From Anoplopoma fimbria (Eukaryota; Chordata; Actinopteri; Perciformes; Anoplopomatidae): 64,000 bases of DNA. Location of the stretch: NCBI RefSeq assembly GCF_027596085.1, contig NC_072467.1, forward strand, positions 16,265,481-16,329,480. Reading direction: 5' to 3'. Shown piece after piece: positions 37,043-46,983 of the stretch. Position 1 is the stretch's first letter. Every line of letters starts with the position of its first letter. Made by a program: the position numbers and the translations under genes. Below the pieces are notes generated by a model. The model was given only the letters and a program-made list of their open reading frames with translations. It was not told where the DNA came from and made no database searches.

Positions 37043-40000
37043 ACACAAACTGTTCCCTGATTTCAGTTGCTTCATGCAGTTTCTCAACCTTGAGGCTCGA
37101 ATTGCATGCAATCCAGTCACATCCTTTTCAGCAATACAGCTAATAGCACAAGAAGCAAAGCAAAAGGAAAGGGAATATCCACAAAGTCAGAAACCCAGTG
37201 CTAGGGCTTTCACCACTAGCTCAAGTGAGAAGACGAGCATCATGTGCATTTTCTGTAAGAGGCAAGGTCATACTCTCCATACATGTTTCAAAATGATGGA
37301 AAGGACAGTTGAAGAAAGGGTTAAATTTGTACAACTGGAGAAGTTGTGTTTTGGCTGCCTTAAGACTGGCCACAACTCCAAATACTGTACATCTAGGAGC
37401 ATATGTGACTCATGTGGACGAAACCACCCTACATGCTTGCATCAGGATCGATGGGTGTATAACCAAGGAGAAAGAAGAGAAACCGAACGTGGACAATCTA
37501 ACGAAACCAAGGAAGCTAAAATTAAGGGGTCCACACTGTCACGTACCCAAGAGTCAATGCAAGCTACCTCCAACAGAGTCGTTCAAGAGAAAGGTACCAC
37601 TCATACATCTACTGTTGTCCCAGTTTATGTCTCCACATCAGCTGAACCAGACAAAGAAGTTCTAGTGTATGCCTTGCTCGACACTCAGAGTGACACCACC
37701 TTCATATTAAAGGATACAGTCGAGGCATTGAATGTCAAGAAGGAGCCTGTGAGACTGACAGTGTCAACAATAACATCAATCACAAAGGTCGTGTCCAGCC
37801 AAAGGGTGAGCGGTCTACGAGTAAGAGGCATTAACTCTGAAAATATAATCAAACTCCCAACAACTTATACCAGGGATTATATACCAGCAAATAGATCTCA
37901 TATACCCACAAGTACAACTGCAAAGTTATGGCCTCACTTAGAACATCTAGAGCATGAAATGTCTCCAGAGCTTGACTGTGAAGTAGGATTGTTGATAGGC
38001 TATAACTGCCCCCAAGCCCTTCTTCCCAGAGACGTCATTAGTGGCAGTGAGGACCAGCCATACGCGCTCAAGTCTGCGTTGGGTTGGAGCATCGTTGGCT
38101 ACAGCAATGCTGGCCTTGAACATGATGATGAAATAGGCATGAGTCACCGTATCATCACAAAGCAAGTCATACCAGCAATCAAGTCTTCAGTTGAACTCAA
38201 ATCTGAAGTCCATTTTGTTTGCAGGACCCAAGTCAGAGAAATTATGACTCCAGCAGACATAATCAAAGTCTTCGAGTCAGATTTCACTGAGAGGACCAGT
38301 GAAGAAGTGTCAATGTCACAAGAAGACATCAAGTTTTTGGCAAAGATTAAAGAGGGCATCAAGCAAAAGCCTAATGGACACTACGAAATGCCATTGCCTT
38401 TCAAGGAAGAAAGGCCAAGTCTGCCAAACAACAAAGCGTACGCAGAAAATCGGCTTAAATGCCTGGAGAAACGTTTGACAAAGGACGAACAATACCACAA
38501 TGATTATGTGGCTTTCATGGAGGACATGATCGCAAGAGATGATGCTGAAAAGGTTCCAGAGATGGATATGTGCAATCGGACAGTATGGTATATCCCTCAC
38601 CATGGAGTTTATCATCCCCAAAAGCCAGGAAAGATTCGCGTCGTCTTTGATTGTTCAGCAAAATATCGGAACACATCACTGAACGAACATCTACTCACTG
38701 GGCCAGACCTTACCAATGCCCTCGTAGGGGTCTTGTGTCGTTTCCGTAAGGGGCAAGTAGCCATCATGTGTGATGTGGAGCGTATGTTCCATCAGTTTCA
38801 TGTTGCACCAAGGGACCAAGACTACCTCAGATTCCTGTGGTGGGAAGGAGGTAATCTGGAAGCTCCCCCATCAGTGTATCGCATGAAGGTTCACATATTT
38901 GGTGCTGCCTCATCGCCAGGATGTGCAAACTTCGGGCTTAAGCACCTCGCTGCACAAGGAGCAGGCAAATTTAGCGAAGCCACCTTGAGATTTATCCAAC
39001 GCAACTTTTACGTTGATGATGGACTGGCAAGTGTCGACAATGAAGCAGAAGCCATCCAGCTAGTCAAAGAAGCAAGAGATCTCTGCTGCACTGGTATGCT
39101 CCGCTTACACAAATTCCTTACCAATAGCAAGGAGGTGCTTGCCACGATCCCAAAGAAAGAATGCGCAGATGGTGCTACCGACCTGGACTTGGCCCTCGGC
39201 GAACCCAAGATAGAAAGGGCTCTTGGGGTCCAGTGGTGCCTTAGCTCAGATAAGTTCCAGTTCAGAGTCGAGGTAAAGGAAAATCCCTTTACCAGAAGAG
39301 GAGTATTGTCAACAGTGGCCTCAATTTTTGATCCTCTTGGATTTGTTGCACCCTTCATTTTGATCGGGAAGCAGATCCTGCAAAGGATGTGTCGGGAGAA
39401 GATGGACTGGGATGAACCACTTCCTGATGACCTCAAGCTGCGTTGGGAAGCTTGGTTACAAGATCTACACAATCTGTCTTCAGTTGAGATACCACGATGC
39501 TATGTACCCTCGACTATCAAGGAAGTTCAGCAGTACGAATTACACCATTTTAGCGACGCTAGTGCGTCTGGGTACGGAACATGTTCTTACCTCAGAGCTG
39601 TTAACAAGTCTGGAGAACCACATTGTGCTCTTGTTATGGGGAAAGCAAGAGTTGCGCCAACAAAGGTAACAACAATCCCAAGACTGGAACTCTCAGCTGC
39701 TGTCGTCGCCACAAGAACAAGCGATATGCTTATGAGTGAACTAGAACTGGAAGGCCTATGTGAATACTTTTGGACTGATTCCAAGGTTGTTCTTGGCTAC
39801 ATTAATAATGACGTAAGGCGGTTCCACGTATTTGTAGCCAACCGCGTTCAGCGGATTAAATCCAGCACAGAGCCAAGTCAGTGGCATTATGTTGCTTCAA
39901 AGGAGAACCCAGCTGACCATGCCTCTCGTGGGCGCACTGTAAAGGAGCTTGTAGAGTCCAACTGGTTTACAGGACCGAGTTTCCTGTGGCAAAGAGAACT

Positions 40001-41615
40001 CCCTCAGGAAGAAGAAATTAAGGTGGGAGAGCTTGATGACGAGGACCCAGAACTCAAAGGAGCACAGGTTCACACTACTGAAGCACAGGAGGACAGGTCA
40101 CTGTCAGATCGTTTACAGAAGTTTTCAGACTTAAGGACAGCGGTAAGAGCCATAGCAAGACTTAAGCGGTGTGCAAAGGAGATAAAGGGTCCAAAGACAG
40201 GATCTGATAAAGTTACTACACTCGAAGAAAGACAGGAAGCTGAACAATTCATAATCCATGCAGTTCAAGGAGAAGCGTTTAGTGAAGAAATAAGATCTCT
40301 GAAGCAAAGCAAAGAGCTGCCTGAGAATAACTCAACTAAGCTGCACAAGTTAAGTCCATTCATCGATAGTCACGATATCCTGAGGGTGGGAGGGAGATTG
40401 ACAGAAGCAGCACTTCATCCCCACGTGAAACACCCAGCTATCCTTCCAAAAGGGCATCATGTGTCTCGCCTATTAATTAAGCACTTCCACGAGAAGGTGC
40501 TACATCAAGGTCGTGGAATGACCATCAATGAACTACGCTCCAACGGAATTTGGATTCTTGGTTGTAGCAGTGAAGTGTCATCCTTTATCTTCCGATGCGT
40601 TAAGTGCAGGAAGTTTAGAAAGTGTACTCAAGAACAAAAAATGTCCGACCTTCCACTAGAGAGGATGGAAGCCACCCCTCCTTTTACATACAGTGGTATG
40701 GACTGTTTCGGACCATTTTATGTGAAGGATGGCAGGAAAGAGCTCAAGAGATATGGGGTCCTATTTACCTGCATGTGCTCAAGAGCTATCCACATCGAGA
40801 TGTTGGATGACCTTACCTCTGATGCCTTCCTCAACGCACTGCGTTGCTTTATTGCTTTAAGAGGCAACGTAAGTCAGCTTCAAAGTGACCAAGGCACGAA
40901 TTTCGTGGGTGCACGAAATGAATTCAAGGAACTTATGAAAGAAATCGAGCAAGAACGTGTCAAAGAACTGGGATGCAGCTTTGTCATGAACCCACCTGCT
41001 TCCAGTCACATGGGTGGTGTCTGGGAGAGGCAGATACGAACGGTCCGAAGTGTCCTTACATCCATCCTAGACCAGTCTGCAAGAAGACTAGACAGTTCTT
41101 CACTGAGAACCTTCCTATATGAAGTAATGGCTATAGTGAATAGTCGACCGTTGACCACAGAGCATCTCAACGATCCATCAGGACCAGAACCTTTGACACC
41201 AAATCATATTCTGACAATGAAATCGTCAATCATTGAACCGCCACCTGGAGAGTTCGTAAGAGAAGATCTCTATCTGCAGAAGAGGTGGAAGAGAGTTCAG
41301 TTCTTGTCAAATGAGTTCTGGAACAGGTGGAGAAAGGAGTATTTGCTGAGTCTGCAACAGAGAAGTAAATGGAACAAGGACAGGAGAAATGCTAAAGTGA
41401 ATGACATAGTCCTGTTGCAAGACGATGCCACATCCAGAAATCAGTGGAAGATGGCAAAGGTTACCGAAGTCTTCCCAGGAGTTGATGGAAAAGTCAGAAA
41501 GCTCAAACTACTGCTTAGTGACACAACACGAGACAGTAAAGGCACATACACAACTAGACCATTTTATTTGGAAAGGTCCATACATAAAACTGTACTTTTG
41601 CTTGAAGCTGAGTAA
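37005..41615 (+). CDS. BEL/Pao pol polyprotein
   Basis: The 1536-codon frame has no internal stop. Features by residue: zinc-knuckle cluster about 80-145, including CFGCLKTGHNSKYC; aspartic protease with LLDTQSD near 225; reverse transcriptase from RVVFDCSAK (about 545) with catalytic YVDD near 669; RNase H with HFSDAS (about 847) and FWTDSK; Pao-type integrase with a His/Cys zinc finger (HFHEKVLH..CVKC, about 1160-1205). The DDE residues lie in MDCFGPF, SDQGTNF and GGVWERQ (about 1232, 1294, 1341), followed by a C-terminal DUF5641-like region. It overlaps gag by 38 nt in the +1 frame, so its ATG is nominal and expression needs frameshifting or reflects an indel. Confidence 0.93.
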   Translation: MQVGTEKSLYQDEHKLFPDFSCFMQFLNLEARIACNPVTSFSAIQLIAQEAKQKEREYPQSQKPSARAFTTSSSEKTSIMCIFCKRQGHTLHTCFKMMERTVEERVKFVQLEKLCFGCLKTGHNSKYCTSRSICDSCGRNHPTCLHQDRWVYNQGERRETERGQSNETKEAKIKGSTLSRTQESMQATSNRVVQEKGTTHTSTVVPVYVSTSAEPDKEVLVYALLDTQSDTTFILKDTVEALNVKKEPVRLTVSTITSITKVVSSQRVSGLRVRGINSENIIKLPTTYTRDYIPANRSHIPTSTTAKLWPHLEHLEHEMSPELDCEVGLLIGYNCPQALLPRDVISGSEDQPYALKSALGWSIVGYSNAGLEHDDEIGMSHRIITKQVIPAIKSSVELKSEVHFVCRTQVREIMTPADIIKVFESDFTERTSEEVSMSQEDIKFLAKIKEGIKQKPNGHYEMPLPFKEERPSLPNNKAYAENRLKCLEKRLTKDEQYHNDYVAFMEDMIARDDAEKVPEMDMCNRTVWYIPHHGVYHPQKPGKIRVVFDCSAKYRNTSLNEHLLTGPDLTNALVGVLCRFRKGQVAIMCDVERMFHQFHVAPRDQDYLRFLWWEGGNLEAPPSVYRMKVHIFGAASSPGCANFGLKHLAAQGAGKFSEATLRFIQRNFYVDDGLASVDNEAEAIQLVKEARDLCCTGMLRLHKFLTNSKEVLATIPKKECADGATDLDLALGEPKIERALGVQWCLSSDKFQFRVEVKENPFTRRGVLSTVASIFDPLGFVAPFILIGKQILQRMCREKMDWDEPLPDDLKLRWEAWLQDLHNLSSVEIPRCYVPSTIKEVQQYELHHFSDASASGYGTCSYLRAVNKSGEPHCALVMGKARVAPTKVTTIPRLELSAAVVATRTSDMLMSELELEGLCEYFWTDSKVVLGYINNDVRRFHVFVANRVQRIKSSTEPSQWHYVASKENPADHASRGRTVKELVESNWFTGPSFLWQRELPQEEEIKVGELDDEDPELKGAQVHTTEAQEDRSLSDRLQKFSDLRTAVRAIARLKRCAKEIKGPKTGSDKVTTLEERQEAEQFIIHAVQGEAFSEEIRSLKQSKELPENNSTKLHKLSPFIDSHDILRVGGRLTEAALHPHVKHPAILPKGHHVSRLLIKHFHEKVLHQGRGMTINELRSNGIWILGCSSEVSSFIFRCVKCRKFRKCTQEQKMSDLPLERMEATPPFTYSGMDCFGPFYVKDGRKELKRYGVLFTCMCSRAIHIEMLDDLTSDAFLNALRCFIALRGNVSQLQSDQGTNFVGARNEFKELMKEIEQERVKELGCSFVMNPPASSHMGGVWERQIRTVRSVLTSILDQSARRLDSSSLRTFLYEVMAIVNSRPLTTEHLNDPSGPEPLTPNHILTMKSSIIEPPPGEFVREDLYLQKRWKRVQFLSNEFWNRWRKEYLLSLQQRSKWNKDRRNAKVNDIVLLQDDATSRNQWKMAKVTEVFPGVDGKVRKLKLLLSDTTRDSKGTYTTRPFYLERSIHKTVLLLEAE

Positions 41616-41745
41616 AAGTTAAATTCATTTGCGAAAGTGATGTAACCACATTGTCAGATTATACAATGTTTTGTTTTGGGAAAGACGCTGTTCACTATGT
41701 TAAGTTTGTTAGAAATCATACGTTGTCTGATGGTGGGAGTGTAAC

Positions 41746-42155
41746 TGCAGGCAGTGTTTTCCTGCTCTGTGGGGTATTATATGTAATTCGGTCTTTGACC
41801 TCAAGGTGGACTCGTGTTATTTCTCGTAAATGTATCCGTGTTATTTCTTGTTCGTGGGTTTTTGTCGAGAAGCTTCGAGAAGCTAGTGTCACAGCTGCAG
41901 ACAAGTCACGTTCTATAAACGTTCTAAGGTTTTATGTTTCAAGCAGGCACCAAGAAAGATTTAATTTAACCCCATTGGCTACAAGCAGGCAAAGTGGTTA
42001 GTGTTGTGTTTTTGTTACCTTTTGTTTGCCGTGAATGATTCGTATGCTCTTGGGTAATTGTTTGTGTGTTAAACTAATTTCATGTCTGTATTGTATTGTA
42101 GTTCTACGGTGTGATTAAACCATCAGTAAAAGGAGCCGGAGCCTCGAGTATTTCA
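41746..42155 (+). repeat. BEL/Pao 3' LTR
   Basis: This 410-bp repeat reads the same as the 5' LTR. It is preceded by the purine-rich tggtgggagtg (41731-41741), a plausible polypurine tract. L2 LINE sequence resumes within a few bases after it. Confidence 0.9.
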
Positions 42156-42480
42156 ATGGGGCCTATTATTCAGCATTAATAGAGAAAAATAAGAACAACC
42201 CTAGGGTTCTCTTCAGCACTGTAGCCAGGCTGACAGAGAGTCACAGCTCTGCTCATTTGAGCCGTGTATTCCTATAAACCTCAGTAGTAGTGACTTCATG
42301 AACTTAAACTTTAATGATAAGATTCTAACTATTAGAGAAAAAATTTATAATCTACTGCCCTCAACCAGTACCGATCGATCCACAGCTGTAGAACCTGAAA
42401 TATATTTAGATGGCTTTTCTCCCATCGACCTTCAACAATTGACTTTAACTATTTCTAAGTCTAAACCTTCCACCTGTCTC
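42156..42480 (+). pseudogene. L2 LINE linker between endonuclease and RT
   Basis: This is the continuation of the L2 ORF2, with [20 protein letters not shown], then [10 protein letters not shown], and SPIDLQQLTLTISKSKPSTC just before the SINE. This region normally lies N-terminal to the reverse transcriptase. The frame is interrupted by a stop at about 42275. Confidence 0.75.
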
Positions 42481-42507
42481 TTAGAGACAGGTGGAAGGTT
42501 CTTAGTT
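42471..42507. repeat. 37-bp palindrome at the L2/SINE junction
   Basis: AACCTTCCACCTGTCTCT and AGAGACAGGTGGAAGGTT are perfect 18-bp inverted arms around a single T. The left arm is L2 coding sequence and the right arm belongs to the insertion side. Confidence 0.85.
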
Positions 42508-42811
42508 CTTAGATCCTCTCCAATCAGAGGATCGGCGGTTCGATCCCTGACTCCGGCAGTCCATGTCGATGTGTCCTTGGGCAAGACACTTAACCCCAAA
42601 TTGCTCCCGCAGGCTGTTCCTGCGGTGTATGTGTGTGTATGAATGTTAGTTAGGGTCCTGATGGTCAGGTGGCACCTTGCATGGTAGCTCCTGTCATCAG
42701 TGTATGAATGGGTGTGAATGGGTGAATGATTAGTAATGTAAAAGCGCTTTGAGTGGTCGGAAGACTAGAAAAGCGCTATACAAGTACAGTCCATTTACCA
42801 TTTACCATTTA
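42481..42811 (+). mobile_element. 5'-truncated tRNA-derived SINE inside the L2 LINE
   Basis: It contains RNA polymerase III box B (GGTTCGATCCC, about 42537) and the body cggcagtccatgtcgatgtg, tccttgggcaagacactta and agcgctttgagtggtcgga. It ends in ccatttaccatttaccattt tandem units. L2 coding sequence resumes at GACCCGATTCCGAC. Its first 20 nt reverse-complement the adjacent LINE sequence. Confidence 0.75.
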
Positions 42812-44341
42812 GACCCGATTCCGACTAGGCTGCTTAAGGAAGTTTTACCTTTAATTAGCAACTCCTTATTAGAAATTATCAATCTGTCTTTACTGACGGG
42901 CCATGTACCACAGGCCTTCAAACTAGCTGTAATTAAACCTCTTCTTAAGAAACCTACTCTAGATCCAGAGGTGTTGGCTAACTATAGACCTATATCTAAC
43001 CTTCCGTTCCTCTCTAAGATCCTTGAGAAAGCAGTAGCAAATCAGCTCTGTGACTTTATGCATAACAATAGTTTATTTGAGGATTTTCAGTCAGGATTTA
43101 GAGTGAATCATAGCACAGAGACGGCACTGGTGAAAATTACCAATGACCTTCTAATAGCTTCAGACAAAGGACTTGTCTCTGTACTTGTATTGCTAGACCT
43201 TAGTGCTGCATTTGATACCATTGATCACCAAATCCTATTACAGAGATTGGAGCATCTAATAGGCATTAAAGGAACCGCACTTAGCTGGTTTAAGTCGTAT
43301 TTATCAGACCGATCTCAGTTTGTATATGTAAACAATGAAAGCTCGATGAAAACCAGGGTTAGTCACGGAGTTCCACAGGGGTCTGTTCTTGGACCTATTT
43401 TATTTACTTTATATATGCTTCCCTTGGGGAATATTATCAGAAAACACTCAGTAAACTTTCATTGTTATGCAGATGATACCCAGTTGTATCTATCAATTAA
43501 GCCAGACGAAACTAACCAGTTCTCTAGACTTCAAGCATGTCTTACGGACATAAAAACCTGGATGACCTGTAACTTTTTAATGTTAAACTCTGAAAAAACA
43601 GAAGTTATCCTACTAGGTCCAGATCACCTTCGAATTCAATTATCTAACGATATAGTTTCTCTAGATGGCATTGCTCTAGCATCCAGCACTACCGTTAAGA
43701 ACCTTGGAGTTATCTTTGACCAGGATCTGTCTTTTAACTCTTATATAAAACAGATCTCAAGGACAGCCTTTTTTCATTTACGTAACATTGCGAAAATCAG
43801 GCAAATCCTGTCTCAAAGTGATGCAGAAAAACTAGTTCATGCATTTGTTACCTCTAGACTAGATTACTGTAACTCCTTATTATCAGGCTGCTCTAATAGG
43901 TCTCTTAGATCTTTACAGTTGATCCAGAATGCTGCAGCACGTGTTCTAACAAAAACTAAGAAAAGAGATCATATTACTCCAGTATTAGCTTCTCTGCACT
44001 GGCTCCCTGTTAAATCAAGAATAGAATTTAAAATTCTTTTACTTACCTACAAAGCTCTAACTGGTCAGGCACCGTCTTATCTTAAGGAACTTATAGTTCC
44101 ATATTACCCAACTAGAGAGCTGCGCTCAATCAATGCAGGGTTACTTGTGGTTCCTAGAGTATATAAAAGTAGGATGGGAGCCAGAGCCTTCAGTTATCAG
44201 GCTCCTCTTCTGTGGAACCAGGTTCCAGTTTCAGTCCGGGGGCAGACACACTCACCACTTTCAAGAGCAGGCTTAAGACCTTCCTTTTTGATAGCGCTTA
44301 TAGTTAGGGCTGGTTCAGGTTCGCCTTGGTCCAGCCCCTAG
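42812..44341 (+). pseudogene. L2 LINE reverse transcriptase and C-terminal domain
   Basis: The open frame of about 509 codons starts [13 protein letters not shown]. It has [31 protein letters not shown] (the catalytic Asp block), [15 protein letters not shown], and [11 protein letters not shown], the YADD active site near 43467. It continues to [12 protein letters not shown] and the conserved L2 C-terminal helix region ([32 protein letters not shown]), and ends at a stop at 44339-44341. The RT reading frame itself is undamaged; the element is dead because of upstream insertions. Confidence 0.9.
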
Positions 44342-45333
44342 ATATGCTGCTATATGCCTAGACAGCCGGGGGACTACCTAGGATACGCTGAGCTCCTCTC
44401 TCCTCTTCTCTCCCTCCTTCTTTATGTATTAATCTCCTATTTATGCACATTACTGATTTTGCTTCTTCCCCGGAGTTCTTGTGCTTTCTCGCCTCGCAGG
44501 TTCCCAGGAATCGGGGTTATATTTGGACTGTCATCGTGCCACCTACTGAGGCCCTGCTGACACCCACTACTACTACCACTATCATTATTAGTCACATTAC
44601 TATTATTATTGCCTGTACTATTACGCTTATTGACTTGCTTCTACCCTGGAGTCTTTGTGCTTTCTCGCTTCGCAGGCTTCTATAAATCGTGGCTGTACCT
44701 GGACCGTGGATGTGCATCCTGCTACGGCCCTGCTGACACCGACTGCTACCACCATTATTATTATTACTAGTCACATTACTATTACTATTACCTGTACCAT
44801 TAAGCATTTTAGCTTTACTTCCACCCTGAAGCCCTTTTGCTTTCTCCTTCTGCAGGTTTCCATGAAACGTTGTGGTACCTGGACCGTAGTCGTGCCTCCT
44901 GCTGTGAGCCGACTGACACCCACTGCTACTTCGATTATTATTATTAGTCACATTACTATCCCTATTTTCATGGCTATAATTCTACTGTAATAATTGCTGC
45001 TGTTATTATAAGTAGTCTTATTATATGAATCATTTATGTCATATACATTGAATGTGTTGTATCTAAGAACTGTTATGCTGCTCATTCTGTACACATGACA
45101 TCTATTGCATTCTGTCCATCCTGGGAGAAGGATCCCTCCTCTGTCGTTCTCCCATAGGTTTCTTCCTTTTTTCTCCCTGTTAAAGGGTTTTTTTTTTAGG
45201 GGTTTTTTTTTTTCCTGTGCCGATGTGAGGGAAGGACAGAGGATGTCGCATGTGCACAGATTGTAAAGCCCTCTGAGGCAAATTTGTAATTTGTGATTCT
45301 GGGCTATACAAAATAAACTGAATTGAATTGAAT
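44342..45333 (+). repeat. L2 LINE 3' UTR with three tandem modules and TGAAT-type tail
   Basis: Modules of about 175 bp start near 44464, 44638 and 44816. Each has tttgctttctcgcctcgcagg, an exchange of ggtacctggaccgtggtcgtg, ctgctgacacccactgctac and a tattattag..cacattacta run. The distal part (ttctgtccatcctgggagaa, tttgggctatacaaaataaa) leads to the (TGAAT)n-type tail. Confidence 0.85.
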
Positions 45334-46190
45334 TTTCACTGACCAAAAATGCTGTTTGGGTTTTGCCAAAAAGGAGAAAAATGCAAAGAAAAACTTACAT
45401 TTGCATAAATACCTATGTGGACTAGGCCATGGTCACCTGCTTCTTTCTGACCTACAGTATCTGACTCTGCTATGACATATTGCAGTTTTGATTTTATATT
45501 ATCGTTATCTGCAGGCTTTTGAAATGAAGCCTGAACGTGAGGAGAAGAGGAGGTAGCACTGAAGGAGAGACTTGACAGTAGAGAAAGGAATGTCACAATT
45601 AAAACCTATTGTCTATTGATATAAACTTTGATAGAACACAGACCACATATTCAAATACACCACAAAGTGTACTCTATGTTTACAATATTGTCACTGGTTT
45701 AGGTTGCTATCAGACAGCACCTTTCCGACAACAAACTGAAGCCTTTATAATGCTCTCTCCGAAGCCACAGGACTCCTTTCACAAACAGTAATTTTACCTA
45801 ACAGAACATGAGAGTTGCTGGTCTTCTGCTGCATTGATTGGTTAGGTAGTTAGTGTTATTGTGGGACTTTTCAATCCAAACTAACGTTGTATCCAGAGCA
45901 GTACATTGCTAATCTTCCGTGCCGATACTCCTGTGTGCTCCTCCAAACTGGGAGCGATGTTGTGTGAACAACTAGCTAACCGACTGAAAGATTTGGTGTT
46001 TTTGTGCTTCAGCTGAGCTAGACCAGAGAATATTCTGTTAAAACAGGTCTCTGTTGCTGTTTTGCCCTCATTAGTAATCATTATATATAAATGTAAACAA
46101 AATCCCCATACACCCAAAAAATATCTAAAATATATTTCTGATGCACACACACATATAATAATGGACTTCATGGCCAAAACTGCGGGTTCA
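45334..46190. other. intergenic, nothing recognised
   Basis: This unique-looking sequence lies between two L2 tails. No conserved frame was found. Confidence 0.4.
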
Positions 46191-46297
46191 GGGACAGAGG
46201 ATGTCGCATGTGTACAGATTGTAAAGCACTCTGAGGCAAATTTGTAATTTGTGATTTTGGGCTGTACAAAATAAACTGAATTGAATTGAATTGAATA
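46191..46297 (+). repeat. solitary L2 LINE 3' end
   Basis: ggacagaggatgtcgcatgt, acagattgtaaagcactctg and gggctgtacaaaataaactg precede gaattgaattgaattgaat. The sequence closely matches the tail at 45.23-45.33 kb, so it is a severely 5'-truncated insertion. Confidence 0.88.
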
Positions 46298-46352
46298 GAT
46301 TCCAAGGTGCCATGAAACCATTCCATAGCATCCTTATGATAATGGATGGGAT

Positions 46353-46800
46353 TGTCACGGGTATGGTAAGGACCCAAAAGCAATGCGACAGAAACACGGA
46401 GTAGTAGGGATACGCTTTATTCCAGAACGGGAAAACCAGGCTTGGATCGACTCACAAGCAGAAATCCGCTTGGTGGAAAGCCAAGCCGTCTGGGGAGAAG
46501 GCAGACAGAAACCAGAGGCTAAGCTTGTGGTCGGGGACAGAAGGTTTTGGTGATTTACCGGCGGGGTAGTCCAGACAGGCCTTCAGCAACGGGAAGTCAG
46601 TCAGGGGAAAAAATGCTGGAAGGTCTGGCATGGATATGGAGAACGATCTGGCAGAGAGTGTTTGTGAGACAGAGGTTTAAATACTAAAGTAGGTGCAGCA
46701 GAGTGAGCAGGTGAGGGTGATTGTGCTGATGAGGTGGGTGTGCCAGACAGGTGCACTGAATTAGCTGATTATGTGAGTGAGAGATAGAAGGTTCGTTCGA
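46353..46800. repeat. possible solo LTR or similar repeat
   Basis: It begins TGTCACGGGTATGG. Read in reverse it has a TATTTAAA promoter-like motif (about 46676-46683) followed by cctctgtctcacaaacac, a layout common in LTRs. The far border is unclear, and no second copy exists in the window. Confidence 0.3.
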
Positions 46801-46983
46801 GTTGACTGCGCCTCACCTCGAAAGTGGACAAGAGCAGCGGCAGTTGAAAAAAAACTGCGATCAAGCCGGACAGTTTTCAGCTGCCTTCAATGAAAACACA
46901 GGAAGTCATTGAGATGTTTACATTCTGTTCGTTACATTTGTAGGCTACCTGTAGTTTGCAGACTACGTTTGTGGATAACAATT

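Larger units (their letters stand above)
34085..42155 (+). mobile_element. BEL/Pao LTR retrotransposon, near-intact, young
   Basis: The element has two 410-bp direct LTRs (34085-34494 and 41746-42155) that read as identical, a primer-binding site right after the 5' LTR, a gag-like frame (35189-37042), a pol frame (37005-41615), and a purine-rich stretch before the 3' LTR. Pol order is zinc knuckles, protease, reverse transcriptase, RNase H and integrase, as in BEL/Pao (Belpaoviridae-type) elements. No envelope gene is present. No target duplication is visible: the flanks are TTGC on the left and ATGG on the right. Confidence 0.93.
32775..45333 (+). mobile_element. L2-clade LINE, split by a BEL/Pao insertion and a SINE
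   Basis: Parts in order: SGNH-esterase ORF1 (32826-33209), endonuclease (33273-34084), BEL/Pao element (34085-42155), linker (42156-42480), SINE (about 42481-42811), reverse transcriptase (42812-44341), and a 3' UTR with tandem modules and the tail tgaattgaattgaatt ending at 45333. Roughly 80-90 codons between endonuclease and linker appear to be missing. The left border is approximate, because no target duplication was found. Confidence 0.85.

Noticed and set aside
41651..42001. 116-codon frame after pol, considered as a possible env or accessory gene
   Set aside because: It is mostly the 3' LTR, and the same translation occurs in the 5' LTR. It has no signal peptide or membrane segment.
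42505..42560. tRNA gene at a box B motif
   Set aside because: No box A or acceptor stem; a repetitive 3' body follows. It is a truncated SINE.
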